64,000 nt of DNA from an uncultured Terriglobales bacterium (GCA_955652395.1 CATPBJ010000184.1:1-64000), one strand, 5' to 3'; numbered from the stretch's first letter, positions 50,562 to 61,054 are shown. The notes: generated from the sequence alone by a model not told the origin. Numbers and translations: made by a program.

Positions 50562-51658
50562 CCCAGCAGCTTCGCCGCTTCTTTCGCGTAGTACGTGACG
50601 ATGATGCTGGCTCCAGCCCGGCGGATCGAGACTAGAGACTCCATCATGACGCGTTCGCGATCGATCCAGTTGTTGCGGGCGGCGGCTTCGATCATGGCGT
50701 ACTCGCCGGAAACCTGGTAGGCGGCCAGTGGGACGTCGAAGCGCTCGCGGGCGGCGGCGATCACGTCCAGATACGGCATCGCGGGCTTGATCATGATCAT
50801 GTCCGCGCCTTCTTCGATATCAGCTTCAATCTCGCGCATGGCCTCGCGCAGGTTTGCGCCATCCATCTGGTAGGAGCGGCGATCGCCGAACTGGGGCGTT
50901 GAATCGGCGGCCTCACGAAACGGGCCATAAAAGCCGGACGCGAACTTGGCGGCATAAGAAAGGATAGGCCTGTTAGAAAGCCCGGCATGATCGAGCGCCT
51001 GGCGGATGGCGGCTACGCGGCCGTCCATCATGTCGGACGGGGCGATGATGTCGACACCGGCGCGGGCCAGTGAGACTGCGGTGCGGGCCAGTAGCTCAAG
51101 CGTGGCGTCGTTGACGATTTCGAATTCCGGTCCGGCAGGGCGAGCGGCAACTTCCGCCGCCGCTTCAATAGCCTTCATTGTTTCTTCGGGCTTTACCGCA
51201 ACTGCCGTAATGGCGTTCCTCGCAGCCGCTCCGAGCGACTGCGGAGTATGTTCCTTGCGCACTACACCGCAGTGCCCATGAGACGTGTACTCGCAAAGGC
51301 AAACATCCCCAGTAATGATGAGGTTGGGGACCTCGCGCTTGATGGCGCGGGCGGCCTGCTGCACGATTCCGTTTTCCGCCCAGGCGCCGGTGGCGACTTC
51401 GTCTTTCGTTTCGGGCAGACCGAACAAGATGATCGCCGGAACCCCCAGCGAGGCGGTCTCGCGCGCGGCTTTCACCGCTGCATCCACGGAAAGATTGAAG
51501 ACGCCCGGCATGGACCGGACTTCCTTGCGCACACCTTCGCCCGGACAGACAAACAAGGGGTAAACAAAGGCCTCGGGAGTGAGCCGGGTCTCGCGTACCA
51601 GCGTCCGCAATTGGTCATTTTGGCGGAGGCGGCGGAGGCGTGTGACCGGGAAGTTCAT
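50558..51658 (-). CDS. hemB: Delta-aminolevulinic acid dehydratase
   Basis: [43 protein letters not shown]. Confidence 0.97.
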   Translation of the reverse strand: MNFPVTRLRRLRQNDQLRTLVRETRLTPEAFVYPLFVCPGEGVRKEVRSMPGVFNLSVDAAVKAARETASLGVPAIILFGLPETKDEVATGAWAENGIVQQAARAIKREVPNLIITGDVCLCEYTSHGHCGVVRKEHTPQSLGAAARNAITAVAVKPEETMKAIEAAAEVAARPAGPEFEIVNDATLELLARTAVSLARAGVDIIAPSDMMDGRVAAIRQALDHAGLSNRPILSYAAKFASGFYGPFREAADSTPQFGDRRSYQMDGANLREAMREIEADIEEGADMIMIKPAMPYLDVIAAARERFDVPLAAYQVSGEYAMIEAAARNNWIDRERVMMESLVSIRRAGASIIVTYYAKEAAKLLG

Positions 51659-51842
51659 GGGTTGATTCTAGCAGAGCCTCCGGCGGGCAGGGCCACGGTC
51701 AGTGGTATAGCCGATGAGCGCGGGGTTCGGCTCGAAAAGCATGGTGGAAGCGTTCAAGATCGGCGCGCCATCGTTGCTCTGGAGTACTAAAGTAACGCTT
51801 TGTATATCCCGAAACCTAACCGGTGCAAGCGCAACCACTAGA

Positions 51843-53609
51843 ATGCGGGATATCGATTTTAATAATTTCATGACCTCATGGCGCCATTGGCGGATTGCCG
51901 GTATCGTCGGCATACCTCTGATCTACGCTGGCGTATCGCTGAGCCGGTCTGCCGGTTTCGGGTTGCTGGCCTTTGGTGATATCGCTCAATTCTCACTCCT
52001 GTTTCTCGCCTTCCTGCTCATGCTGGCAAACGCGGTTTCGGCGCGTGGCCAGGCCCGGTTGTTTTGGGGTCTTATGGCCTTGGGCTGCCTGTTGTGGTCG
52101 GCCGATCTGGCCTTGTGGATGCTCTATGAGGTGATCCTGCGCCGGAGCATCCCTGAACCGTTTATCGGAGATGCCATCCTCTTTGTTCACGTGGTGCCGT
52201 TCATGGCGGCGGTAGCGCTGCGTCCCCACCAGTCCGAGGAAAGGAAACTGTATTTCAGCACATTGAACTTTTTGATGCTGCTGGTGTGGTGGATTTTCCT
52301 CTACGCATTCATCGTGTTCCCGGACGAGTATGTCGTGCTCAATGTTGCGGTTTACAGCCCGCATTACGATCTGCTTTATCTGGTGGAGAATCTGGCGTTC
52401 CTGGTCGTGCTCGGCGTGCTGGCGTGGAACGCGCGGGGCGCATGGAAAGAAATTTACCGGAATCTCTTTGTCGCTTCGGGGCTTTACGCTGTTAGTTCGC
52501 TGGCGCTGAACACCGCCATCGCTCGCGGTCAGTATCATACGGGGAGCCTCTATGACATCCCGTTCATTGCTTCGGTTTGCTGGATGATCTGGGCCACCCT
52601 GCTGGCGCGCGAGTTGAAGCCGCCTTCCCAGCCCGCGCCGTCAGAACTCTCGCGCTGGCAGATGATGGCTCCCATGCTGGCGATGCTTTCTCTTCCGGCG
52701 ATGGGATATTGGGCATGGTTTCGGGACACGGCGCCGTCCCATCTTCGGCAGTTCCGGCTGCTGGTTACGCTGGCCGCGACACTGGTCCTGGGCTTGTTCG
52801 TATTTCTTCGTCAATTCCTGATGGATCGGGAACTGGTGCGTCTGCTGGAAGAGTCGCGTTCCAGTCTGGAAAACATGAAGCGCCTGCAGACCGAACTAGT
52901 GCAGAGAGAAAAGCTGGCATCGCTGGCCCAACTGGTGTCGGGAGCGGCCCACGAGATCAACAATCCTCTGGCTGCAATCCTCGGATACTCCGAGCTGTTG
53001 GCGGCCCAGGCCGATTTGGAATCGAATCAGGCTAACATGGCGCGCAAGATCGGCCAGCAGGCAAGACGAACCAGGGAACTGGTTTCCAGCCTGCTCAGCT
53101 TTGCCCAGCAGTCGCCCGGAGAAAAAACCCTGCTGGATATGGGTTCCGTCGTGCAACGAGCTCTGCAGATGAAAATGTTGCGCACAGAAAACAAGAACAT
53201 TCACTTAGAGAGCCGGATTGAGCCCGACCTCCCGCAGATATGGGGCAACGTCAACCAGCTCTTTCAGTGTTGCGTGGAAATTATCGGAAACGCGACCGAC
53301 GCATTGGAAGAAGTAGGGGGTGGGACATTTTCTGTGAGCGTGCTTCAAGAAGGGGATGAACTGGTGATGGAGTTTTCGGACTCTGGTCCCGGCGTACGCG
53401 ATCCCCAGCGCATCTTCGATCCTTTCTATACGACCAAGCCCGTCGGCAAGGGTATGGGACTGGGATTGAGCGTCACGTACGGAGTTGTGCAGGACCACCA
53501 GGGACAAATCAGCTGCGAGAACCTGCCCGAGGGAGGCGCTGTTTTCGAACTACGTTTTCCGGTGGCCAAGCAGTCGGTGCCGAAGATGGTTGAGGCGGCC
53601 CAGGCGTAG
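51843..53609 (+). CDS. Membrane sensor histidine kinase
   Basis: Multi-TM N-terminus; GAAHEINNPLAAILGYSELL H-box; GKGMGLGLSVTYGVVQDHQG. Confidence 0.93.
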   Translation: MRDIDFNNFMTSWRHWRIAGIVGIPLIYAGVSLSRSAGFGLLAFGDIAQFSLLFLAFLLMLANAVSARGQARLFWGLMALGCLLWSADLALWMLYEVILRRSIPEPFIGDAILFVHVVPFMAAVALRPHQSEERKLYFSTLNFLMLLVWWIFLYAFIVFPDEYVVLNVAVYSPHYDLLYLVENLAFLVVLGVLAWNARGAWKEIYRNLFVASGLYAVSSLALNTAIARGQYHTGSLYDIPFIASVCWMIWATLLARELKPPSQPAPSELSRWQMMAPMLAMLSLPAMGYWAWFRDTAPSHLRQFRLLVTLAATLVLGLFVFLRQFLMDRELVRLLEESRSSLENMKRLQTELVQREKLASLAQLVSGAAHEINNPLAAILGYSELLAAQADLESNQANMARKIGQQARRTRELVSSLLSFAQQSPGEKTLLDMGSVVQRALQMKMLRTENKNIHLESRIEPDLPQIWGNVNQLFQCCVEIIGNATDALEEVGGGTFSVSVLQEGDELVMEFSDSGPGVRDPQRIFDPFYTTKPVGKGMGLGLSVTYGVVQDHQGQISCENLPEGGAVFELRFPVAKQSVPKMVEAAQA

Positions 53610-53782
53610 GACTTCATTTTAGATTTGGGATCTTAGACTTCAGATGGGCCGACTCTTTGGTACAGGCCGTTGGTGCACAACAAAAGTACGCAAAGAATAG
53701 CCCTCGCAGACATTCGAATTTTATTCCCTTATTGCATCCTCTTTCCGAGTCCTCTATAGCGAGTCGGGCCGCTTCTTGTAAC

Positions 53783-56302
53783 ATGAACCCGATGCCATCC
53801 TCTCTCTCCCACACCAGCGCTCGCGTGCTGGAATTCGAGTCTCTGCGAGATTTGGTTCGGGGATACGCTTCCTCGCCGCTTGGGCAATGGTGGATTGCAG
53901 CGCTGGCTCCATCCGTCGATAGCCGATGGATTGAAAATCAGCACCAGCTCACCGGTGAGATTCGAGAGTTCCGCCGGGTGGGAGGCCGCTTCGAGTTCTC
54001 CGGGCTACTGGATATTTCAACGACCGTCGCAAAGGCACGCATTCACGGGGCGGTCCTTGAAAGCACAGAGATTCACGACGTGGTGCTGGTGGTAGACCGC
54101 GCGGCAGAATGGCGGGAGATTGCCCTGAGTCCGCCGGCAGCAATGAAAGTGCAGTGGACCGCGGTGGCCGAGCTTTCTTCCGGCATCGCCGACTTCACCG
54201 AGTTTCTGCGGGCATTTCGCAACAAGATCCAGCCCGACGGAACACTCGAGGACCGGGCCTCGCCGGAACTGGCTCGAATCCGACGCGAGATCGAGCGGCA
54301 AAGAAGAGCAATCCAGGAGTCGCTCCGCGGCTATCTACGCCGGCTGGCCGAAGGCGGCGCGGTGCGGGATGAGCTGATCACCATCCGGGGCGAGCGCTTC
54401 GTGATCCCGATCAAGATTGAGCAGAAGCGCCGAGTGCAGGGTGTGGTCCACGGAGCAAGCTCCAGCGGACAGACCGTGTTTGTCGAGCCGCTCGAGACCA
54501 TCGACCAGAACAACGAACTGGTGCGACTGCTCGATGAAGAAAGGGCGGAGACCCACCGCATCCTGCTCGAGATGACGCAACGCATCGGCCAGAGCTCCGA
54601 GCTCATCCTGAAGGCGGCAGGCGCGTTGGGTGAACTGGAGTTGCAGTTCGCCAAGGCCCGTTTTGCTGAAGATTACAGCTGTGTACCGGCGAGGTTTTAC
54701 GGAGGGCGTGACGGAGTAGAACAGGGCTTCAGCCCTGCACCTCGAGACGCCACAACTTTGGGGGCCTCAACGCCTGAGAAACCGGCACGCGGGCTGATCC
54801 TGCGGGAAGCGCGTCACCCGTTGCTGGAGCGAAACCTGAAGGCCAAGGGCGGGCAGGTCATTCCCATCAGCATCGAACTCGAAGACGAACGCTTTGAACT
54901 TGTTATCACTGGTCCGAACACAGGCGGAAAAACGGTTGCCTTGAAAACAGTTGGGCTGCTGGGTTTGATGGCGCAGTCCGGCATTCCAGTCCCAGCGGAC
55001 CGCGCGGAGCTACCCGTGTTCGATGCCGTGCTGGCCGATATTGGCGACTACCAGTCCATCGAGCAGAATCTTTCGACGTTCTCGGCCCACGTGATCAACA
55101 TTGACTTCATTTCGCGCGCGGCGACTCCAAAATCGCTGGTGCTGTTGGATGAACTGGGCTCGGCCACCGACCCGGAGGAAGGTGCGGCGCTGGCGGTCGC
55201 GATCGCAGAGCACTTCCGGAGGATCGGGTGCATCACGGTAATCTCCACGCATCACACTTCGCTGAAAGTCTTTGGTACAAATACGCCGGGAGTGGTGAAC
55301 TCCTCGGTCGGATTCGATGAAGCCACATTGCAGCCAACCTATGAGCTGAGGATCGGTGTGCCGGGAGCGTCGGCGGGCATCAACATCGCGCAGCGCCTGG
55401 GGCTGAATCCATCGATCATCGAGGCCGCGCGGTCGAAGCTGGGCACGCAGGCGCGTGATGTTGGTCAATTTCTCGACAGCCTGCATGCCGACTTGCGCGA
55501 GGCGGCGGCGGAACGGCTTCGCCTCAAGGCCCGCGAGCAGGAACTGGAGCGGGAGTGGACGAGCCTTGCCGCCGAGGGGCGGAAAGGGCAGCAGGCGAAA
55601 ATTATAGAGATGGAGAAAAAGCTCGATGCCCTGTTGCGGGATTTTGAGTATCAGGCACGGGAGATGGTAAATGCGGTCCAGGACCGGGCCGCATCGCAAA
55701 AGCTCTCAAAAGACGCCGAACGGCGCATTTCCAAACTGCGGCGGGAATTCCGTGAGCAGTTTGATTCAACCGTGGTCGCGCACAGAACCGGGGCCGATCA
55801 GGGCGACCCCGATGCGCAGCCGCAGGTCGTTAAGCATGTCTCCGAGGGCGATACGGTGAAACTCAAGTCTGTGGGCCGCCCGGCGGTCGTCAGCCGGCGC
55901 GTCGATGAGAATCATTTCGAAGTCGAAATAGGCGCTATGAAGATGAAGATCGCGCGCGACGATATTGCAGAAGTGCTGTCGCGAGCGGCCGATTCGCCGG
56001 TCAAAGCCGCGCGGGCGCGCGGAATCTCGATTTCGCTGCAGAAAGAAAGCGCGAACGTGCCCTCGGAAATCAACGTCATCGGCCGCACCGTGGACGACGC
56101 TACCCGCGAAGTGGAAAAGTTCGTAGACCGGGCGTTTCTGGCCGGACTGCCGCGGGTACGCGTGGTGCACGGCAGCGGCATGGGCATTTTGCGGAAAGCG
56201 TTGCGGCAATATTTGCAGAAGCATCCGCATGTGGAGTCAGTGACCGAGCCTCCTCAGAATGAGGGCGGTGGCGGGGCGACGGTGGTGGAGTTACGCGTGT
56301 AG
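53783..56302 (+). CDS. mutS2: Endonuclease MutS2 with in-frame palindrome insertion
   Basis: ITGPNTGGKTVALKTVGLL, LLDELGSATDPEEGAALA, C-terminal Smr domain. Confidence 0.95.
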   Translation: MNPMPSSLSHTSARVLEFESLRDLVRGYASSPLGQWWIAALAPSVDSRWIENQHQLTGEIREFRRVGGRFEFSGLLDISTTVAKARIHGAVLESTEIHDVVLVVDRAAEWREIALSPPAAMKVQWTAVAELSSGIADFTEFLRAFRNKIQPDGTLEDRASPELARIRREIERQRRAIQESLRGYLRRLAEGGAVRDELITIRGERFVIPIKIEQKRRVQGVVHGASSSGQTVFVEPLETIDQNNELVRLLDEERAETHRILLEMTQRIGQSSELILKAAGALGELELQFAKARFAEDYSCVPARFYGGRDGVEQGFSPAPRDATTLGASTPEKPARGLILREARHPLLERNLKAKGGQVIPISIELEDERFELVITGPNTGGKTVALKTVGLLGLMAQSGIPVPADRAELPVFDAVLADIGDYQSIEQNLSTFSAHVINIDFISRAATPKSLVLLDELGSATDPEEGAALAVAIAEHFRRIGCITVISTHHTSLKVFGTNTPGVVNSSVGFDEATLQPTYELRIGVPGASAGINIAQRLGLNPSIIEAARSKLGTQARDVGQFLDSLHADLREAAAERLRLKAREQELEREWTSLAAEGRKGQQAKIIEMEKKLDALLRDFEYQAREMVNAVQDRAASQKLSKDAERRISKLRREFREQFDSTVVAHRTGADQGDPDAQPQVVKHVSEGDTVKLKSVGRPAVVSRRVDENHFEVEIGAMKMKIARDDIAEVLSRAADSPVKAARARGISISLQKESANVPSEINVIGRTVDDATREVEKFVDRAFLAGLPRVRVVHGSGMGILRKALRQYLQKHPHVESVTEPPQNEGGGGATVVELRV
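54722..54737. repeat. Palindrome CAGGGCT-TC-AGCCCTG inside mutS2
   Basis: 7-bp perfect arms, same GCTTCAGC centre as the intergenic element at 59123-59142. Confidence 0.8.
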
Positions 56303-56398
56303 TTTCGTGGAGGGAATAAGGGTTCTTCGACGGCGGATGAGCGGCCGCGTTCGACCGCTCATCCTTCGCTCAGAGTCGAAGGACCCCTGATAGCATTT

Positions 56399-56690
56399 AT
56401 GCGCGCTCGGCGAAGCAGCATTTCCGGCACGATTTACATTGGAATGACCGGCAACATGCACAAGCGAGCATTCGGGCACAAGTTCCATCGCATGAAGGCT
56501 TCACTGATGATTACGATGTCGAGGGTCTTCTTTACTGGGAGTCTTACGATGACGTTCACAGGGCCATCGGGCGCGAAAAACAGCTTAAGGGTTGGCGGCG
56601 GGAGAAGAAGGTATGTTGATCGAGTCCGTGAACCCTCAGTGGCTCGATTTGAGCAAGGACTGGTACCCAGCGATCAAGGATGGTGGAGGG
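56399..56690 (+). pseudogene. GIY-YIG endonuclease domain remnant (multiple frameshifts)
   Basis: GTIYIGMTGNMHKRAFGHK, then EGFTDDYDVEGLLYWESYDDVHRAIGREKQLKGWRREKKV, then LIESVNPQWLDLSKDWY in other frames. Confidence 0.8.
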
Positions 56691-56969
56691 TATAGGGGTG
56701 CTTCGACTGCATCCTCCGCTCAGCATGACAGGGGTTAAAGAGAGGTGAAGAGGACGGATCGAAGCAGGGTCGAAGTCCCGAGGCCCGAGGCCCGGTGGCG
56801 CCGTCCAACGCCTGATGTCCCCAGTCTTCGTTGACAATATCCTCTACCGTACGTTATCTTTAACTCTTTAGCAGTCCTGCGGTTGCCCGCCTGGTACCCT
56901 GCGCCATCGGCGCTGAATTGGATACTCAGCGGTCTTCTTTAGCTTTTTTAAATATCTGGGAGACTCGTA

Positions 56970-57410
56970 ATGTCAACCTATTTCCCCAAAGCGGGGGAAA
57001 TTGTGCGCAAGTGGTACGTCGTGGATGCCTCGGGGCAGACGCTCGGCCGGCTGGCTTCACAAGTCGCCCGCATCCTCATGGGGAAAGAGAACCCGAAATA
57101 CACACCATTTCTGGACACCGGCGATCACGTGATCGTGATCAACGCCGAAAAGGTGAAGGTGACGGGAATGAAAGCCGAGCAGAAGGTGTATCAGCATTAC
57201 ACGGGATATCCCGGTGGGTTGCGCTCGGAGGACTTTAACAAACGTTTCGTTCGGAAACCGGAGCTGATTGTCGAACAGGCGATCAAGCGCATGCTGCCCA
57301 AAACAAAACTGGGTGGCCACATGATCACCAAGCTGCAGGTTTACCGCGGCGACAAGCATCCCCACGAAGCCCAGAAGCCGGAAATGCGGGCACTGGAGAC
57401 GCGAGCGTAG
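56970..57410 (+). CDS. rplM: 50S ribosomal protein L13
   Basis: [48 protein letters not shown]. Confidence 0.98.
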   Translation: MSTYFPKAGEIVRKWYVVDASGQTLGRLASQVARILMGKENPKYTPFLDTGDHVIVINAEKVKVTGMKAEQKVYQHYTGYPGGLRSEDFNKRFVRKPELIVEQAIKRMLPKTKLGGHMITKLQVYRGDKHPHEAQKPEMRALETRA

Positions 57411-57480
57411 CCAGTCGAGTTTCTGGTTTCTGGATTGAGGATGAACAGGTTGGAATTCTTTGAAAGGTTGAGCGCACCGG

Positions 57481-57515
57481 TTAGCTGAATGCTGACGGCT
57501 GAGTGCTAAGAGCTA
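57481..57515. repeat. Heptad array abutting the rpsI start codon
   Basis: TTAGCTG AATGCTG ACGGCTG AGTGCTA AGAGCTA. Confidence 0.85.
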
Positions 57516-57516
57516 A

Positions 57517-57912
57517 ATGGCAGAGCTAGTGCAATATTACGGTACGGGACGCCGCAAGTCGGCAATTGCGCGCGTCTATCTGCGTCCGGGCAGCGGCGAT
57601 TTCAAAGTCAACGGGCGTCCTTTCGAGCAATATTTCGTGACCGAGTCGCAGCGCTCGAGCGCGCGACAACCGTTGCTTTCGACCGAGACGGCGGCCACTT
57701 TCAATGTTCTCGCCCGGGTCAGCGGCGGAGGGGTCAACGGCCAGGCCGATGCGGTCAAACTGGGTATCGCTCGCGCCCTGATGCTGTTCAACATTGAGTT
57801 GCGCAAGAAGCTGAAAGCGGAAGGCATGGTCAGCCGCGACTCGCGCTCCAAGGAACGCAAGAAGTACGGACAGAAGGGCGCTCGGAAGCGGTTCCAGTAC
57901 TCGAAGAGATAG
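57517..57912 (+). CDS. rpsI: 30S ribosomal protein S9
   Basis: [20 protein letters not shown] ... [17 protein letters not shown]. Confidence 0.98.
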   Translation: MAELVQYYGTGRRKSAIARVYLRPGSGDFKVNGRPFEQYFVTESQRSSARQPLLSTETAATFNVLARVSGGGVNGQADAVKLGIARALMLFNIELRKKLKAEGMVSRDSRSKERKKYGQKGARKRFQYSKR

Positions 57913-57913
57913 G

Positions 57914-57994
57914 GCAGTTTCCAGTTTCTGGTTTCTAGTTTCTAGACTACGAGGGCAGCTTGCTCGAACCGGAAACTTCAGACTGGAAACTGCA
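57914..57994. repeat. Heptad arrays in the rpsI-rpsB gap
   Basis: GCAGTTT CCAGTTT CTGGTTT CTAGTTT CTAGACT ... AACCGGA AACTTCA GACTGGA AACTGCA. Confidence 0.9.
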
Positions 57995-58058
57995 AGGTGT
58001 TCAATTCATCCCGTGCCTCGCGGTGCGGGGCGGGAATGGCAATCCGGAAGGGCTATTT

Positions 58059-58114
58059 CAGTTTCCGGTTTCCAGTTTCTGGTTTCGAAACCAGAAACGC
58101 GAAACTAAAAACCG
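58059..58114. repeat. Heptad array with 24-bp perfect palindrome upstream of rpsB
   Basis: CAGTTTC CGGTTTC CAGTTTC TGGTTTC GAAACCA GAAACGC GAAACTA AAAACCG; palindrome 58075-58098. Confidence 0.9.
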
Positions 58115-58150
58115 AGGTCAAGCCGGATGCAGACCAAATGAGGAGGTTGA

Positions 58151-59062
58151 TTGGCTAACATCACCATGAAGGAGTTGCTCGAAGCGGGGGTTCACTTCGG
58201 GCATCAGACCAAGCGCTGGAATCCCAAGATGAAGGAATACATCTTCGGAGAGCGCAACGGGATTTACATCATCGACCTGCAAAAGACGCTGAAGATGTTC
58301 AAGGAAGCGTCGAAATTCGTGGCCGACCTGGCCGCGGCGGGCAAAATTGTTTTGTTCGTGGGCACTAAGCGCCAAGCCCAGGACGCGATTGCCGAAGAGG
58401 CCACGCGCTGCGGTGGCTTCTATGTGAACCAGCGCTGGCTGGGCGGATTGCTCACCAACTGGGTGACGGTGCAGAAGTCGGTCAAGCGACTCAAGGAACT
58501 CGACGAGATGGCCACGGATGGCCGCTACGAGTTGCTGCCCAAGAAAGAAGTCATCAAGCTGGAGCGCGAACGCAAGCATCTGCAAGCCAACCTGGCCGGC
58601 ATCAAGAACATGAGCCGCTTGCCGGATGCGATCTTCGTGATCGATTCGAACAAAGAGCAGATTGCGGTGCGCGAGGCCCGCAAGCTGGGCATTCCAGTAG
58701 TCGCGGTGGTGGATACGAACTGCGACCCCAGCGAAGTGGACTACGTGATTCCGGGCAACGACGACGCATTACGCGCGATTCGTTTGTTCGCCTCTAAGAT
58801 TTCCGATTCGGTCGCCGAGGGTGCGCAGTTGATGACGGACAAGCAGGCCGCTGATCTGGCCGCGGCCGTCTACACCGAACCCGAGGCGGTTCCGGCGGCA
58901 GAGACTGCGGCGGACGACGGCGAAACCGCTGCCGCGCCCGACGCTGGATCTGAGGACATCAGCATGGAAGATGTCCTGGGCAAGGGAGTACGCAAGCAGC
59001 CCCCGCCCGCCAACGAAGCCGTGGAAGACGACGTTCCGCAGGTTGAAACCCAGACGTATTGA
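58151..59062 (+). CDS. rpsB: 30S ribosomal protein S2 (TTG start)
   Basis: [41 protein letters not shown]. Confidence 0.98.
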   Translation: MANITMKELLEAGVHFGHQTKRWNPKMKEYIFGERNGIYIIDLQKTLKMFKEASKFVADLAAAGKIVLFVGTKRQAQDAIAEEATRCGGFYVNQRWLGGLLTNWVTVQKSVKRLKELDEMATDGRYELLPKKEVIKLERERKHLQANLAGIKNMSRLPDAIFVIDSNKEQIAVREARKLGIPVVAVVDTNCDPSEVDYVIPGNDDALRAIRLFASKISDSVAEGAQLMTDKQAADLAAAVYTEPEAVPAAETAADDGETAAAPDAGSEDISMEDVLGKGVRKQPPPANEAVEDDVPQVETQTY

Positions 59063-59066
59063 GACC

Positions 59067-59314
59067 GTCGTTGTTCGTTTGGCCATCGGTCGTTTGCCAT
59101 TGGTCGTTGGCTAAACCGGGAGGGCACGGCTTCAGCCGTGCCGAGTCAAGGTCATAGAACGCGGGCTTTAGCCCCTGAGGGAAAATCAGACCCGCGCGGG
59201 TCGTCCGGCGCGGGTCAAAGTTTGTAAGGACAGTTTTGTAACGACAGTTTGGAGTTTCTGGCTTCCCGTTTCGCGCTCGCGGCGAATGCACTGGAAACAC
59301 GAAACTGGAAACTT
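59067..59314. repeat. Two heptad arrays flanking GCTTCAGC-type palindromes between rpsB and tsf
   Basis: 59067-59108 GTCGTTG TTCGTTT GGCCATC GGTCGTT TGCCATT GGTCGTT; 59245-59314 CAGTTTG GAGTTTC TGGCTTC CCGTTTC ... GAAACAC GAAACTG GAAACTT; palindrome GGCACGGCT-TC-AGCCGTGCC at 59123. Confidence 0.9.
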
Positions 59315-59315
59315 T

Positions 59316-59999
59316 ATGATGAGCACAACTACCGTGAATATTTCTGCTACCCAGGTGAAAGAGCTCCGGGATAAGACCGGGGCGCCGATGATGGACTGCA
59401 AGCATGCCCTGACCGAAGCCAAGGGGGATCTAGAGCAGGCAGTCGTGCTGCTGCGCAAGAAGGGTATCTCTGTGGCCGGCAAGAAAGCGAGTCGTGTGAC
59501 AAAAGAGGGCGCGGTCGCCAGCTACATTCACGCCGGAGGCAAGATCGGCGTTCTCGTGGAAGTTAATTGCGAGAGTGACTTTGTCGCCCGCACCGACGAT
59601 TTCAAGGAACTGGTGCACGACATCGCGATGCATATCGCGGCCAGCGACCCGAAATTCGTGCGCAAGGAAGACGTTACGCCAGAAGCCTTCGAGCGCGAAA
59701 AGGACATCTACCGTGCTCAGGCCGCCGCGACCGGCAAGCCACTCCAGGTTGTGGAAAAGATCGTGGAAGGCAAGATGAGCAAGTTTTACGAAGAAGTATG
59801 CCTGCTGGAGCAGCCCTTTATCCGCGACCAGACCATCAGCATCGGCCAGCTCGTTGCCACCAAAATTGGCAAGCTGGGCGAGAACATCGCGGTGCGCCGC
59901 TTTGCGCGGTTTAAGGTAGGAGAAGTAGGAGCGACGGTTGCGTTTACTACTTCGAACCCTGAGGATGGCGGCGAGGCCGCCGCTCCGGTCGCGACGTAA
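59316..59999 (+). CDS. tsf: Elongation factor Ts
   Basis: VKELRDKTGAPMMDCKHALTEAKGDLEQAVVLLRKKG. Confidence 0.97.
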   Translation: MMSTTTVNISATQVKELRDKTGAPMMDCKHALTEAKGDLEQAVVLLRKKGISVAGKKASRVTKEGAVASYIHAGGKIGVLVEVNCESDFVARTDDFKELVHDIAMHIAASDPKFVRKEDVTPEAFEREKDIYRAQAAATGKPLQVVEKIVEGKMSKFYEEVCLLEQPFIRDQTISIGQLVATKIGKLGENIAVRRFARFKVGEVGATVAFTTSNPEDGGEAAAPVAT

Positions 60000-60076
60000 G
60001 GTATTGCGCTCTGTTTGTTTGGATACGCCCGGGTTTTGATACCGTACACGCCGCGGGCAGGGATGCCCTCGGGACA

Positions 60077-60093
60077 GCCGGCGGGACGCCGGC
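60077..60093. repeat. Palindrome GCCGGCG-GGA-CGCCGGC just upstream of pyrH start
   Basis: Perfect 7-bp arms, 14 bp before ATG 60108. Confidence 0.75.
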
Positions 60094-60107
60094 GCTACAA
60101 ACCACTG

Positions 60108-60824
60108 ATGCCGACTCCGGTCTTCAAACGCATTCTGCTCAAACTCTCCGGCGAGGCCCTGGCTGCGAACCAGGGCTTCGGCGTGGACCCCTTGCGCATC
60201 CACGAAATCGCCGCCGAACTTGCGGACGTCCACTCTCTCGACATCCAGATTGCGATCGTAGTCGGGGGCGGAAATTTCTTTCGCGGCGTGGCCCAGCAGG
60301 CGCGGGAGATGGATCGCGTCTCGGCCGACCATATGGGCATGCTGGCCACCGTGATCAACGCCCTGGCCCTGCAGGACGCTCTGGAAAAGCAGGGCATTCA
60401 CACCCGGGTGCAGTCGGCGATCGAGATGAATCAGGTGGCCGAGCCTTTTATCCGCCGCCGCGCCATTCGTCACATGGAAAAGGGGCGGATCGTCATTTTT
60501 GCCGGCGGCACCGGTAACCCTTATTTCTCGACCGACACCGCCGCATCTCTGCGCGCCATGGAGATCAAGGCCGACGCGATTCTGAAAGCCACAAAAGTGG
60601 ATGGCATTTACGATGCCGATCCCATGCTGGTCAAGGACGCCAAGAAATTTACCGAAATCAGCTACATGGAAGTCCTGAAACAGGGACTCAAAGTCATGGA
60701 CTCAACCGCCATCTCGCTGTGCAAGGACAACAACCTGCCCATCATCATTTTCAATCTCAACCAGCGGGGAAATATCCGGAAAGTGGTCATCGGCGAGAAA
60801 ATAGGGTCGCTGGTGAGCGCCTAG
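60108..60824 (+). CDS. pyrH: UMP kinase
   Basis: [38 protein letters not shown]. Confidence 0.97.
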   Translation: MPTPVFKRILLKLSGEALAANQGFGVDPLRIHEIAAELADVHSLDIQIAIVVGGGNFFRGVAQQAREMDRVSADHMGMLATVINALALQDALEKQGIHTRVQSAIEMNQVAEPFIRRRAIRHMEKGRIVIFAGGTGNPYFSTDTAASLRAMEIKADAILKATKVDGIYDADPMLVKDAKKFTEISYMEVLKQGLKVMDSTAISLCKDNNLPIIIFNLNQRGNIRKVVIGEKIGSLVSA

Positions 60825-60857
60825 AACCTCAGCCACGGATTCTCACGGATTTGACCA

Positions 60858-60966
60858 TTGCGATCTTTGCGGCCGTCTTTGCGTACTTGCGGTTTAAGAT
60901 TTTTCTGACCTGCCGCGAGATCGAACCCATTTGCAAAGTGCGCCAAGACGGCCGCAAAGATCGCAA
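60858..60966. repeat. Long imperfect inverted repeat of the CTTTGCG type between pyrH and frr
   Basis: TTGCGATCTTTGCGGCCGTCTTTGCGTACTTGC facing GCAAAGTGCGCCAAGACGGCCGCAAAGATCGCAA. Confidence 0.8.
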
Positions 60967-61054
60967 AGAACCCCAACACCATCCGTGACCTGCTTTTCCG
61001 GTTGGAAGGTTTATAATTCAGCGTTTTGACTTTGAACCATCAACGGAGTTGATC

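Noticed and set aside
59430-60473. 347-aa minus-strand ORF across tsf and pyrH
   Set aside because: Antisense to two certain genes
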